A model generated the notes under the pieces. That model saw only the letters and a list, made by a program, of their open reading frames with translations, was not told the DNA's origin and made no database searches. Of a stretch of 64,000 bases of DNA, positions 52,133 to 61,062 are shown piece by piece. The position numbers were made by a program, and so were the translations under genes. The stretch comes from Pseudomonas batumici (GTDB lineage Bacteria > Pseudomonadota > Gammaproteobacteria > Pseudomonadales > Pseudomonadaceae): NCBI RefSeq assembly GCF_000820515.1, contig NZ_JXDG01000040.1, positions 109,142-173,141 of the forward strand, written 5' to 3'. Numbering within the stretch: the stretch's first letter is position 1; each line of letters begins with the position of its first letter.

Positions 52133-52279
52133 ATGTTACTCAGCGCACTCCTGTTCGCAGCGATCATCGGCTTTTATCTGTTGTGCGGGCTGATCGTCTT
52201 CTTTGCCGAGACCGTCATCACGCCCTCGAAAGCCCCGGACATCAAGCCTGTCCTGCCAAACCGGCACAGCCGCAACTGA
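52133..52279 (+). CDS. 48-residue single-span membrane protein before kdpF
   Basis: ATG 52133, TGA 52277-52279. One hydrophobic helix (LLFAAIIGFYLLCGLIVFFAETV) and a basic Pro-rich tail (KAPDIKPVLPNRHSRN). It precedes kdpF by 94 bases in the same direction and looks like a second KdpF-type accessory peptide. No ribosome site is obvious apart from AGGAC at 52121. Function unknown. Confidence 0.6.
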   Translation: MLLSALLFAAIIGFYLLCGLIVFFAETVITPSKAPDIKPVLPNRHSRN

Positions 52280-52373
52280 TCCTGCAAACCGCTCATCGAC
52301 AGGGCTTGAACCAGCGCTGCGGGCGATCTGCGCCCGCGGCCCCACTCAGGAACAACAAGAAGGAAAGTTCGAT

Positions 52374-52457
52374 ATGGCTATTGATCTGTTATTGACGCTG
52401 GTGGTCGGCGTAGTGATCTACCTGTTCTATGCCGTTATCAACCCGGAGAAGTTCTGA
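52374..52457 (+). CDS. kdpF: KdpF small subunit of the potassium ATPase
   Basis: 27 residues, AAGGAAAG before ATG 52374. A single helix LLLTLVVGVVIYLFYAVINPEKF, the standard KdpF sequence including the conserved PEKF ending. Stabilises the KdpABC complex in the inner membrane. Confidence 0.94.
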   Translation: MAIDLLLTLVVGVVIYLFYAVINPEKF

Positions 52458-52518
52458 GCGTTCTCTTCATGTTTGCTGGAGCACGCCAGAACAGTCCGTT
52501 GATTCAGGAGTTCATGCA

Positions 52519-54246
52519 ATGTCACACCTCTGGCTACAAATCATCATTACATTGATCGCCACGCTGGCGCTGAGCCTGGTGGTCGGACGGTATCTGGCCA
52601 GGGTGGTGACTGATCAGAAAACCGTGCTCGACCGGGTGCTCGATCCGTTCGACAACCTGCTCTACCGGCTGATCGGCAAGCAGGCCTGCAGCCAGGCCAT
52701 GAACTGGAAGAGCTACACCTTCCACATGCTGGCGACCAACCTGGTGATGGCCCTGCTCATCTACCTGGTGCTGATCTTCCAGAATGTGCTGCCGCTCAAC
52801 CCGCAGCATTTCGCCGGCATGGAGCCGATGCAGGCGTTCAACACCGCCATCAGCTTCATCACCAACACCAACTGGCAGAGCTACGGCGGGGAAAGCACCC
52901 TGTCCAACTTCAGCCAGATGGCCGCCATCACCTTTCCGATGTTCACTTCGGCGGCGACCGGCTTCGTGGTCGCGATTGCCTTTATCCGCGCCTTGCTGGT
53001 CAGCGACGGCGGCGCCAATCTCGGCAATTTCTACCGCGACCTGATCCGCTTCACCACCCGGGTGCTGCTACCGGTGGTCGTGCTGCTGAGCCTGTTCCTG
53101 ATCTGGCAAGGCGTGCCCCAGACCCTGGACGCCAGCGTGGTGACCGACACCCTCCAGGGCGGCCACCAGACCCTGACCCTGGGGCCGGTCGCGGCCCAGG
53201 AAGCGATTGAAAACCTGGGGACCAACGGCGGTGGCTTCTTCAACGTCAACGCCGCGCACCCGTTCCAGAACCCCAGCGCGCTGAGCAACTTCGTGCTGAT
53301 GCTGCTGATGGCCAGCCTGCCCGCCGCGCTGGTGGTGATGTTCGGCCACATGATCAGGAACCACCGCCAGAGCACGCTGATCTACGGCGTCATGGCCTTG
53401 ATGCTGGTGGGTTTCCTGCTGCTCTGCGTGATTCCGGAACAGGCCGGTACACCCCTGTTGACCAAGCTAGGCATCGACACCCACGCCAGCGCCCTGCAGG
53501 CCGGCGGCAACATGGAAGGCAAGGAAGTACGTTTCGGCATCGCCCAGAGCGGACTGTACGCCGCCTACACCACGGCGTTCACCACCGGTTCGATCAACTC
53601 GATGCACGACAGCTTCACCCCGCTGGGCGGCCTCTCGACCCTGGTGCAGATGATGCTGCAATGCGTCTTCGGCGGTAAGGGCGTGGGCTTCCTCAACTTC
53701 CTGATCTACGGCCTGATCGGGATCTTCGTCGCCGGCCTGATGGTCGGGCGCGCCCCGGAGTTTCTCGGCAAGAAGATCGAGAAACGCGAAATCATCCTGG
53801 TCTCGCTGGCCATGCTGATTCACCCGCTGGTGATCCTCGCCCCTTCGGCCTGGTCCATGGTGGTGCCCTATGGCGTGGCCGCGCTGGGTAACGCCGGCGT
53901 GCATGGCTATTCGGAAGTGCTCTATGCCTTCACCTCCGCCGCCGCCAACAACGGCTCGGCCTTCGGCGGCCTGAACGCCAATACGCCCTGGTACAACCTC
54001 GCCATCGCCTGCGTGATCATGATCGGTCGCTATCCCTCGATCATCTTCCTGATGGCGGTCGCCGGCTCGCTGGCCGCCAAGCCGACCCTGGAGCCCAACA
54101 TCGGCACCCTGCGCACCGACACCCCGCTGTTCGGCATCTGGTGGCTGGCGACGATCGTCATCGTCGGCGCACTGACCTTCCTGCCGGCGCTGGTCCTGGG
54201 ACCGATCGCCGAGTTTTTCGCCATGAACAAGCACTTGCTGTTCTAA
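52519..54246 (+). CDS. kdpA: Potassium-transporting ATPase KdpA
   Basis: 575 residues from ATG 52519, AGGAG nine bases upstream; the in-frame extension into kdpF is rejected. Four selectivity-filter repeats are visible, e.g. TNTNWQSYGGE and NLGTNGGGFFNVNAAHPFQNPS. It selects K+ for the pump. Starts 61 bases after kdpF. Confidence 0.97.
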   Translation: MSHLWLQIIITLIATLALSLVVGRYLARVVTDQKTVLDRVLDPFDNLLYRLIGKQACSQAMNWKSYTFHMLATNLVMALLIYLVLIFQNVLPLNPQHFAGMEPMQAFNTAISFITNTNWQSYGGESTLSNFSQMAAITFPMFTSAATGFVVAIAFIRALLVSDGGANLGNFYRDLIRFTTRVLLPVVVLLSLFLIWQGVPQTLDASVVTDTLQGGHQTLTLGPVAAQEAIENLGTNGGGFFNVNAAHPFQNPSALSNFVLMLLMASLPAALVVMFGHMIRNHRQSTLIYGVMALMLVGFLLLCVIPEQAGTPLLTKLGIDTHASALQAGGNMEGKEVRFGIAQSGLYAAYTTAFTTGSINSMHDSFTPLGGLSTLVQMMLQCVFGGKGVGFLNFLIYGLIGIFVAGLMVGRAPEFLGKKIEKREIILVSLAMLIHPLVILAPSAWSMVVPYGVAALGNAGVHGYSEVLYAFTSAAANNGSAFGGLNANTPWYNLAIACVIMIGRYPSIIFLMAVAGSLAAKPTLEPNIGTLRTDTPLFGIWWLATIVIVGALTFLPALVLGPIAEFFAMNKHLLF

Positions 54247-54262
54247 GGCCGAGGAGACTGAC

Positions 54263-56353
54263 ATGAAAGTTGAAAAAGCATTGCCACTGGCCCCGCTGTC
54301 GACCCCGGTCAAGGCCCGCAAGGACCGGCGCCAGGAGAATCGGCAGGAGCGTCTGCGGCTGATCCTGGTCGAGCCGCTGAAGAAGTTCGATCCACGGGTG
54401 CAGATCAAGAACCCGGTCATGTTCGTGGTCTGGATCGGCACCCTGGTGACCGCGGCGCTGACCCTCGACCCGCAGCTGTTCGGACCGTCGAATGCCACCT
54501 CGCTGTACAACGGCGTGGTGACCTTCATCCTGTTCATCACCGTGTGGTTCGCCAACCTCGCCGAAGCCATGGCCGAGGGTCGTGGCAAGGCCAAGGCCGC
54601 GTCGTTGCGCCAGACCACCACGCAACTCAATGCCACGCGGCTGCTCGCCGGCGGCCGCACGGAAGTGGTGTCCGCCGCGTCGCTGCGCAAGGACGACCTG
54701 ATCAGGGTCAGCCGCAACGAGCTGATTCCCATGGACGGTGAAGTGGTCGAAGGCGCGGCCTATGTCGACGAGTCGATGATCACCGGAGAATCCGCACCGG
54801 TGATCAAGGAGTCAGGCTCGGACGTCAACTCCTCGGTCACCGGGGGGACCAAGGTGATCTCCGACTCGCTGGTGATCCTGGTCACCGCCACGCCGGGCAA
54901 CACCTTCCTCGACCGCATGATCAGCCTGGTGGAAGGCGCCAAACGGCAGAAAACCCCGAACGAGATCGCCCTCACCGTGCTGCTTTCGGTGCTGACCCTG
55001 ATCTTCGTCATCGTGGTCACTGCCATTGCCCCGGTGGCGAGCTACCTCCACGCGCAGATCAACGTCGCCGACCTGGTGGCCCTGATCGTCGCGCTGATTC
55101 CCACCACCATCGGCGCCCTGCTCTCGGCCATCGGTATCGCCGGCATCGACCGCACGCTGCGCTTCAATATGCTGGCGATGTCCGGCAAGGCCGTGGAGGC
55201 CGCCGGCGACGTCAACACCCTGCTGCTGGACAAGACCGGCACCATCACCATCGGCAACCGCCAGGCCACCGAACTCCTGCCGGTCAAGGGGGTGACACGT
55301 CAGGAACTGCAACAGGCGGCCTACCTCGCCTCGCTGTTCGACAGCACCCCGGAAGGCAAGTCCACCACGGCCTTTGCCAAGGCCCAGGGCATCTTTGAAG
55401 AAAGCCGGCTGGAAGAAGCCGTGGGCATGGACTTCTCGGCGCAGACCCGCATGAGCGGTTCGGACCTGGCCGACGGGCGCGTGGTGCGCAAGGGCGCAGT
55501 GGATTCCCTGGTCAGCTACGTCCAAGACAGCTATGGCAGCGAGATTCCCGCCGACCTCGAACGCATCGCCCTGGGCGTCAGCCAGCAAGGCGCGACGCCC
55601 CTGGCGGTGGCCATCGACGGGCGGATCCTGGGCATCATCAAGCTGTCCGACGTGCTCAAGCCGGGGATCCGCGAACGGGCCGCGCAATTGCGCGCGATGG
55701 GCATCCGCACGGTGATGATCACCGGCGACAACCCGACCACCGCCAGTGTGATCGCCGCCCAGGCCGGGCTCGACGACTTCGTCGCCCAGGCCACCCCCGA
55801 GGACAAGCTCAAGCTGATCCGCCGCGAGCAGGCGGCCGGGCACCTGGTGGCCATGACCGGTGACGGCACCAACGACGCCCCGGCCCTGGCCCAGGCGGAT
55901 GTCGGCCTGGCCATGTACACCGGGACCATGCCGGCCAAGGAAGCGGCCAATATCATCGACCTGGACTCCGACCCGACCAAGCTGCTGGACCTGGTCACCA
56001 TCGGCAAGCGCATGCTGATCACCCGGGGCGCGCTGACGACCTTCTCCATCGCCAACGACGTGGCCAAGTACTTCGCCATCCTGCCGGCGCTGTTCATGGT
56101 CGCCCTGCCGGGCCTGGCGGCGTTGAACCTGATGCACCTGGCGACGCCGCAAAGCGCGATCCTGTCGGCACTGATCTTCAACGCACTGGTCATTCCGGCA
56201 CTGATTCCCCTGGCCCTGCGCGGTGTCAACTTCATGCCCAAGAGCGCGGAAACCATGTTCTATCGCAACTTGCTGGTCTACGGCGTCGGCGGGCTGATTG
56301 CGCCCTTTGTCGGCATCAAGCTCATCGACCTGTGCCTGGTGCCCTTCCTGTAG
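54263..56353 (+). CDS. kdpB: Potassium-transporting ATPase KdpB
   Basis: 696 residues. P1A-type ATPase: MITGESAPVIKESG, phosphorylation motif LLDKTGTITIGNRQ (Asp323), ITGDNPTTASVIAAQ and GDGTNDAPALAQADVG. Energises K+ uptake at low external potassium. 16 bases after kdpA. Confidence 0.97.
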   Translation: MKVEKALPLAPLSTPVKARKDRRQENRQERLRLILVEPLKKFDPRVQIKNPVMFVVWIGTLVTAALTLDPQLFGPSNATSLYNGVVTFILFITVWFANLAEAMAEGRGKAKAASLRQTTTQLNATRLLAGGRTEVVSAASLRKDDLIRVSRNELIPMDGEVVEGAAYVDESMITGESAPVIKESGSDVNSSVTGGTKVISDSLVILVTATPGNTFLDRMISLVEGAKRQKTPNEIALTVLLSVLTLIFVIVVTAIAPVASYLHAQINVADLVALIVALIPTTIGALLSAIGIAGIDRTLRFNMLAMSGKAVEAAGDVNTLLLDKTGTITIGNRQATELLPVKGVTRQELQQAAYLASLFDSTPEGKSTTAFAKAQGIFEESRLEEAVGMDFSAQTRMSGSDLADGRVVRKGAVDSLVSYVQDSYGSEIPADLERIALGVSQQGATPLAVAIDGRILGIIKLSDVLKPGIRERAAQLRAMGIRTVMITGDNPTTASVIAAQAGLDDFVAQATPEDKLKLIRREQAAGHLVAMTGDGTNDAPALAQADVGLAMYTGTMPAKEAANIIDLDSDPTKLLDLVTIGKRMLITRGALTTFSIANDVAKYFAILPALFMVALPGLAALNLMHLATPQSAILSALIFNALVIPALIPLALRGVNFMPKSAETMFYRNLLVYGVGGLIAPFVGIKLIDLCLVPFL

Positions 56354-56365
56354 GAGGATCCGATC

Positions 56366-56989
56366 ATGATCAAGTTCTTGTCACCGGCCCTGCGTGTGAC
56401 GGCCGTTACCTTTGTACTGTGCGGCCTGGCCTACCCGTTCGCCATCACCGGGATCGGGCAACTGCTGTTTCCCGCGCAGGCCAACGGCAGCCTGGTGCAG
56501 AGCCCCGAAGGCCAGGTCATCGGCTCGGCGCTGATCGGCCAGCAGTGGGATGCCCCGCAGTGGTTCCACGGACGCCCGTCGGCCACCACCGACACCGATC
56601 CCAAGGACCCGCTGAAAACCGTGCCGTCGCCCTATAACGCGGCCAGCTCCTCGGGCTCCAACCTGGGCCCGACCAGCCAGGCCCTGAGCGATCGGCTGAC
56701 CGCTGACCGGCATGCCCTGGAGCAGGCCCAGCCGGAGCTTGCCGGCCAGCCCCTGCCCGCCGACATGCTGACCACCTCGGCCTCCGGCCTGGACCCGGAC
56801 ATCAGCCCGGCCAATGCCACCCTGCAGGCCAGCCGCGTGGCGCAACAACGCGGCGTGGCCCTGGATAAAGTACTGGCGCTGGTCCAGGCCAATACCCAGG
56901 CACCCTCGCTGGGAGTGTTCGGCGAGTCGCGGGCCAATGTGCTGGCACTGAACCTGGCTCTGCAACGGGACTATCCGGTTCATCAATAA
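56366..56989 (+). CDS. kdpC: Potassium-transporting ATPase KdpC
   Basis: 207 residues, one N-terminal membrane helix (ALRVTAVTFVLCGLAYPFAITGIGQLLFP), then GSALIGQQWDAPQWFHGRPSAT and the C-terminal VLALVQANTQAPSLGVFGE, the usual KdpC blocks. 12 bases after kdpB. The sensor genes kdpD and kdpE, which often follow, are absent here; a lipoprotein and a REP pair come instead. Confidence 0.97.
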   Translation: MIKFLSPALRVTAVTFVLCGLAYPFAITGIGQLLFPAQANGSLVQSPEGQVIGSALIGQQWDAPQWFHGRPSATTDTDPKDPLKTVPSPYNAASSSGSNLGPTSQALSDRLTADRHALEQAQPELAGQPLPADMLTTSASGLDPDISPANATLQASRVAQQRGVALDKVLALVQANTQAPSLGVFGESRANVLALNLALQRDYPVHQ

Positions 56990-57034
56990 GACGGGACAAT
57001 AGGCGGGACTTACTCTGCAACAGCGACAATTGAC

Positions 57035-57310
57035 ATGAACGGACACATCTCACGAAGCATCCCCTGCCTGCTGATGCTGGCGCTCGGTTTTTCGATGATC
57101 GCCGGTTGCTCGGGGAGGCGTTCGCAAACCCCGGTCGAAGGTTACGCCTGCTACGCCAAGGCGGTGCCGACGCTGGGGGATGGCGGGTTGGCCTGGGGAC
57201 CGAGCGTGAAGAGCGCCAGTGTGAAAGCGCTGGATAACTGCCGGCGCTACGCCGCTGAATCGGACGGAACGCCGTCGACCTGCAAGGTCACCTTGACCGG
57301 CTGTCGCTAA
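57035..57310 (+). CDS. Small lipoprotein
   Basis: 91 residues. Lipobox MIAGC (Cys25) after a hydrophobic stretch. The mature part has paired Cys residues (YACYAKAV, DNCRRYAAES, STCKVTLTGC) and a DUF4189-like look (domain of Cys-rich proteins that includes LDNCRRYA), but the match is weak. Downstream of kdpC in the same direction by 45 bases. Confidence 0.7.
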   Translation: MNGHISRSIPCLLMLALGFSMIAGCSGRRSQTPVEGYACYAKAVPTLGDGGLAWGPSVKSASVKALDNCRRYAAESDGTPSTCKVTLTGCR

Positions 57311-57323
57311 AAAACACCGCCCC

Positions 57324-57409
57324 CTGTAGGAGCCAGCTTGCTGGCGATGGCGTCCCTGAAGTCGATACAAGACTGACGGGCCTCATCGCCAGCAAGCTGG
57401 CGCCTACAG
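57324..57409. repeat. REP pair (BIME)
   Basis: Arms CTGTAGGAGCCAGCTTGC and GCAAGCTGGCGCCTACAG, followed by GTTTTTC. It separates the kdp unit from the GntR-regulated cluster. Confidence 0.92.
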
Positions 57410-57485
57410 GTTTTTCGGAATTTTCAAGATCCCATACGGAGACAGGACCCACAAACTTTCACAAGGGGCTTGCACGTCAAATATT

Positions 57486-57497
57486 ATGGTATACCAT
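57486..57497 (+). promoter_or_regulatory. GntR/FCD operator 1
   Basis: ATGGTATACCAT, a perfect palindrome, 38 bases before the first gene of the cluster. The same palindrome occurs at 62695; I found it nowhere else in the window. The TGGTATACCA core is typical of FadR-subfamily GntR regulators. Confidence 0.82.
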
Positions 57498-57534
57498 CAG
57501 ACCATATGTTCAACGTGCACCTCAGGAGCCCCTT

Positions 57535-58125
57535 ATGAGTTTCGAAATCCGCAAGATCGTCAGCTATGCCGAACAGACCCTGATCGAAGGCGGCAAGGCC
57601 ACCGACAAACCGGTGACCATGATCGGCCTCGCCGTGGTGATGAAAAACCCCTGGCTGGGTCGTGGTTTCGTCGAAGACCTGAAACCGGAAATCCGCGCCA
57701 ACTGCTCCGACCTGGGCGCCATGATGGTCGAACGCCTGGTGGCGGCCATCGGCGGCGCCGAGCGCATCGAAGCCTATGGCAAGGCCGCGGTGGTCGGCGC
57801 CGACGGTGAAATCGAACACGCCTCGGCGGTGATCCATACCCTGCGCTTCGGCAACCACTACCGCGAGGCGGTCCAGGCCAAGAGCTACCTGAGCTTCACC
57901 AACAAGCGCGGCGGTCCCGGCACCTCGATCCAGATCCCGATGATGCACAAGGACGACGAAGGCCTGCGCTCGCACTACATCACCCTGGAAATGCGCATCG
58001 AAGACGCCCCGCGCGCCGACGAGATCGTCGTGGTGCTGGGCTGCGCCGACGGTGGCCGCGTGCACCCGCGCATCGGCAACCGCTACATCGACCTGGAAGA
58101 ACTGGCCGCCGAGAAAGCCCGGTAA
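57535..58125 (+). CDS. Amino acid synthesis family protein (DUF1185)
   Basis: 196 residues. The whole chain follows PF06684: RKIVSYAEQTLIEGGKATDKPVTMIGLAVVMKNPWLGRGFVEDL, GKAAVVGADGEIEHASAVIH, GCADGGRVHPRIGNRYIDLEEL. The family name is historical and no reaction is established. Its members recur beside flavin enzymes, hydrolases and GntR regulators, which suggests an enzyme of N-heterocycle or amide breakdown. First gene of the operator-controlled unit. Confidence 0.88.
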   Translation: MSFEIRKIVSYAEQTLIEGGKATDKPVTMIGLAVVMKNPWLGRGFVEDLKPEIRANCSDLGAMMVERLVAAIGGAERIEAYGKAAVVGADGEIEHASAVIHTLRFGNHYREAVQAKSYLSFTNKRGGPGTSIQIPMMHKDDEGLRSHYITLEMRIEDAPRADEIVVVLGCADGGRVHPRIGNRYIDLEELAAEKAR

Positions 58126-58150
58126 TCAACAAGCAAGGCAGGAGCGCTCC

Positions 58151-58984
58151 ATGATTCGGCACACTGCTGAACGCACCCCGGCCGGCACCAGTTACCTGGC
58201 GACCGGCGAGGGCCCGCCCGTGGTCCTGATCCACGGCGTAGGGCTGAACAAAGAAATGTGGGGCGGCCAGATCGTCGGCCTGGCGCCGCACTACCGGGTG
58301 ATCGCCTACGACATGCTCGGACACGGTGCCAGCCCCCGCCCCGACCCGGACTGCGGGCTGCCCGGGTACGCCGATCAGTTGCACGAACTGCTCGAACACC
58401 TGCAGGTGCCGGCGGCCCATGTGATCGGCTTTTCCATGGGCGGCCTGGTGGCCCGGGCCTTCGCCCTGCACTACCCGCAACAGCTGCAAGGCCTGGTGGT
58501 GCTCAACAGCGTGTTCAACCGCAGCGCCGAGCAGCGTGCCGGGGTGATCGCCCGCACCAGCCAGGCGGCGCAACACGGTCCGGATGCCAACGCCGAGGCG
58601 GCCCTGTCACGCTGGTTCAGCCGCGAGTACCAGGCGGCGAACCCGGCACAGATCGCCGCCATCCGCCAGACCCTGGCCGGCAACGATCCCCTGGGTTACC
58701 TGACCACCTACGAGTTGTTCGCCACCCAGGACATGTACCGCGCCGAGGACTTGGGCAGCATCCAGGTGCCAACCCTGATCGCCACCGGCGAACTGGACCC
58801 GGGCTCCACCCCGGAAATGGCCGAGCAACTGGCCCGGCGCATACCCGGCGCACGGGTTACCGTGCTGCCCGAGCAGCGGCATATGATGCCGGTAGAATCG
58901 CCGCGCATGGTCAACCAGATGCTCCTGGAATTCCTCGCGACAGCGCATACCCGTCCAAATCCAATAAAGGGGATCGTTGCATGA
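58151..58984 (+). CDS. Alpha/beta hydrolase
   Basis: 277 residues from ATG 58151 with AGGAGCG upstream. Catalytic triad Ser95 (GFSMGG), Asp216 (GELDPG) and His244 (QRHMM); oxyanion strand VVLIHGVGLNKEMW. Resembles N-formylmaleamate deformylase or ring-fission hydrolases in general shape. The stop overlaps the aldehyde dehydrogenase start by 4 bp (ATGA). Substrate unknown. Confidence 0.92.
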   Translation: MIRHTAERTPAGTSYLATGEGPPVVLIHGVGLNKEMWGGQIVGLAPHYRVIAYDMLGHGASPRPDPDCGLPGYADQLHELLEHLQVPAAHVIGFSMGGLVARAFALHYPQQLQGLVVLNSVFNRSAEQRAGVIARTSQAAQHGPDANAEAALSRWFSREYQAANPAQIAAIRQTLAGNDPLGYLTTYELFATQDMYRAEDLGSIQVPTLIATGELDPGSTPEMAEQLARRIPGARVTVLPEQRHMMPVESPRMVNQMLLEFLATAHTRPNPIKGIVA

Positions 58985-60462
58985 CACTCGCCCGCTTCCA
59001 GATGTGCATCGACGGTGAATGGGTCGATGCCCTGTCCGGCAAGACCTTCGACAGTCTCGATCCGGCCCTCGCCGCGCCCTGGGCTCAATTGCCCGACGCC
59101 GACGAAGCGGATGTCGAGCGCGCCGTCCAGGCCGCGCAACGGGCTTTCGAAAACCCGGCCTGGCGCGGCCTCAGCGCCACCGCCCGGGGCAAGCTGCTGC
59201 GCCGCCTCGGCGATCTGATCGCTGATAACAAGGAACGCCTGGCCCAGCTGGAAAGCCGCGACAACGGCAAGCTGATCCGCGAGACCCGTGGCCAGGTCGG
59301 CTACCTGCCGGAGTTCTTCCATTACACCGCAGGCCTGGCCGACAAGCTCGAAGGCGGCACCCTGCCGCTGGACAAGCCGGACCTGTTCGCCTACACCGTG
59401 CACGAAGCCCTGGGCGTGGTCGCCGGGATCATCCCCTGGAACAGCCCGCTGTACCTGACCGCGATCAAGCTGGCGCCGGCCCTCGCCGCGGGCAACACCC
59501 TCGTGCTCAAACCCTCCGAACATGCCTCGGCCACCGTGCTGGAGCTGGCACGGCTGGCCCTGGAAGCCGGCATTCCGCCCGGCGTGGTCAATGTCGTCAC
59601 CGGTTACGGGCCGAGCACCGGCGCCGCCCTGACCCGCCACCCGCTGGTGCGCAAGATCGCCTTTACCGGCGGCGCCGCCACCGCCCGCCATGTGGTGCGC
59701 AGCAGCGCCGAGAACTTCGCCAAGCTGTCCCTGGAACTGGGCGGCAAGTCGCCGAACATCATCTTTGCCGATGCCGACCTGGACAGCGCGATCAACGGTG
59801 CCATCGCCGGGATCTACGCGGCGTCCGGACAGAGTTGCGTCTCCGGTTCGCGGCTGCTGGTGCAGGACGAGATCTACGACGAATTCGTCGAGCGCCTGGT
59901 GGCCCGCGCCCAGCGCATCCGCATCGGCAACCCGCAGGACGACAGCAGCGAGATGGGCCCGATGGCCACCGCCCAGCAGTTGGCCGTGGTCGAAGGCCTG
60001 GTGGCCGACGCCCTGGCCGAAGGCGCGCGCCTGCGCCTGGGCGGCAAGCGCCCCGGGCACCTGCCTGAAGGCTGGTTCTACGAGCCGACCTTGTTCGAAT
60101 GCGACCGCAACTCGATGAAGATCATGCAGGAAGAAGTCTTCGGCCCGGTGGCCTCGGTGATCCGCTTCAAGGACGAGACCGAAGCCCTGGCCATCGCCAA
60201 CGACTCGCAGTTCGGCCTGGCCGCCGGCATCTGGACCCGCGACCTCGGCCGGGCCCACCGTCTGGCCCGGGACATCCGCTCCGGGATCATCTGGGTCAAC
60301 ACCTACCGCGCGGTCTCGGCCATGGCGCCCATCGGCGGTTTCAAGAACAGCGGCTACGGTCGCGAGAGCGGCATCGATTCGGTGCTGGCCTATACCGAAC
60401 TGAAAACGGTGTGGATCAACCTCTCGTCGGCGCCAATGCCCGACCCCTTCGTGATGCGCTAG
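58981..60462 (+). CDS. NAD(P)+-dependent aldehyde dehydrogenase
   Basis: 493 residues from ATG 58981. Catalytic Cys286 (GQSCVSGSR) and general-base Glu252 (LELGGKSP), IIPWNSPLYL for coenzyme and EEVFGPVASVIRF near the end. It resembles betaine/semialdehyde dehydrogenases. Coupled with the hydrolase (4-bp overlap). Would oxidise an aldehyde formed in the pathway to the acid. Confidence 0.94.
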   Translation: MTLARFQMCIDGEWVDALSGKTFDSLDPALAAPWAQLPDADEADVERAVQAAQRAFENPAWRGLSATARGKLLRRLGDLIADNKERLAQLESRDNGKLIRETRGQVGYLPEFFHYTAGLADKLEGGTLPLDKPDLFAYTVHEALGVVAGIIPWNSPLYLTAIKLAPALAAGNTLVLKPSEHASATVLELARLALEAGIPPGVVNVVTGYGPSTGAALTRHPLVRKIAFTGGAATARHVVRSSAENFAKLSLELGGKSPNIIFADADLDSAINGAIAGIYAASGQSCVSGSRLLVQDEIYDEFVERLVARAQRIRIGNPQDDSSEMGPMATAQQLAVVEGLVADALAEGARLRLGGKRPGHLPEGWFYEPTLFECDRNSMKIMQEEVFGPVASVIRFKDETEALAIANDSQFGLAAGIWTRDLGRAHRLARDIRSGIIWVNTYRAVSAMAPIGGFKNSGYGRESGIDSVLAYTELKTVWINLSSAPMPDPFVMR

Positions 60463-60474
60463 GAGACAACCGAG

Positions 60475-60960
60475 ATGATCGAACCCGGTATCTACAAAGA
60501 AGTCATGGGCTCCTTCCCGTCGGGCGTCACGGTGGTCACCACCCTGGACGCCGAGGGCGGCATCGTCGGCATCACCGCCAGTGCCTTCAGCGCCCTGTCC
60601 ATCGACCCGGCGCTGGTGCTGTTCTGCCCCAACTACGCCTCGGACACCTACCCGATCCTGCGCGACAGCAAGCGCTTCGCCATTCACCTGCTCGCCGCGG
60701 ACCAACAGGCCGAGGCCTATGCCTTCGCCGGCAAGGGCAAGGACAAGGCCCGCGGCATCGACTGGCACCTCAGCGCCCTGGGCAACCCGCTGCTGGACAA
60801 GGCCACGGCGATCATCGAGTGCGAGCTGTGGCGCGAATACGACGGCGGCGATCACGCCATCATCGTCGGCGCGGTCAAGAACCTGATCCTGCCCGAGCAG
60901 CCGGTGACGCCGATGATCTACCACAAGGGCAAGCTCGGTCCGCTGCCCGCACTGGCCTGA
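60475..60960 (+). CDS. Flavin reductase (HpaC/NtaB type)
   Basis: 161 residues. YKEVMGSFPSGVTVVTTLDAEGGIVGITASAFSALSIDPALVLFC is the standard start of the reductase partner of two-component monooxygenases, ending with the typical GAVKNLILPEQ. It would use NAD(P)H to make free FMNH2. 12 bases after the aldehyde dehydrogenase. Such a reductase normally serves an oxygenase encoded nearby, but none is present here. Confidence 0.93.
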   Translation: MIEPGIYKEVMGSFPSGVTVVTTLDAEGGIVGITASAFSALSIDPALVLFCPNYASDTYPILRDSKRFAIHLLAADQQAEAYAFAGKGKDKARGIDWHLSALGNPLLDKATAIIECELWREYDGGDHAIIVGAVKNLILPEQPVTPMIYHKGKLGPLPALA

Positions 60961-61062
60961 GCCTTTTGCCACGGTGCGGGCCGACGAAGATGAACGACGC
61001 ATGATAAGCTTGGCGACGATTTCGGCCCTCGATCGGCCCCACGAACTTTTAGAGCGGATCCC

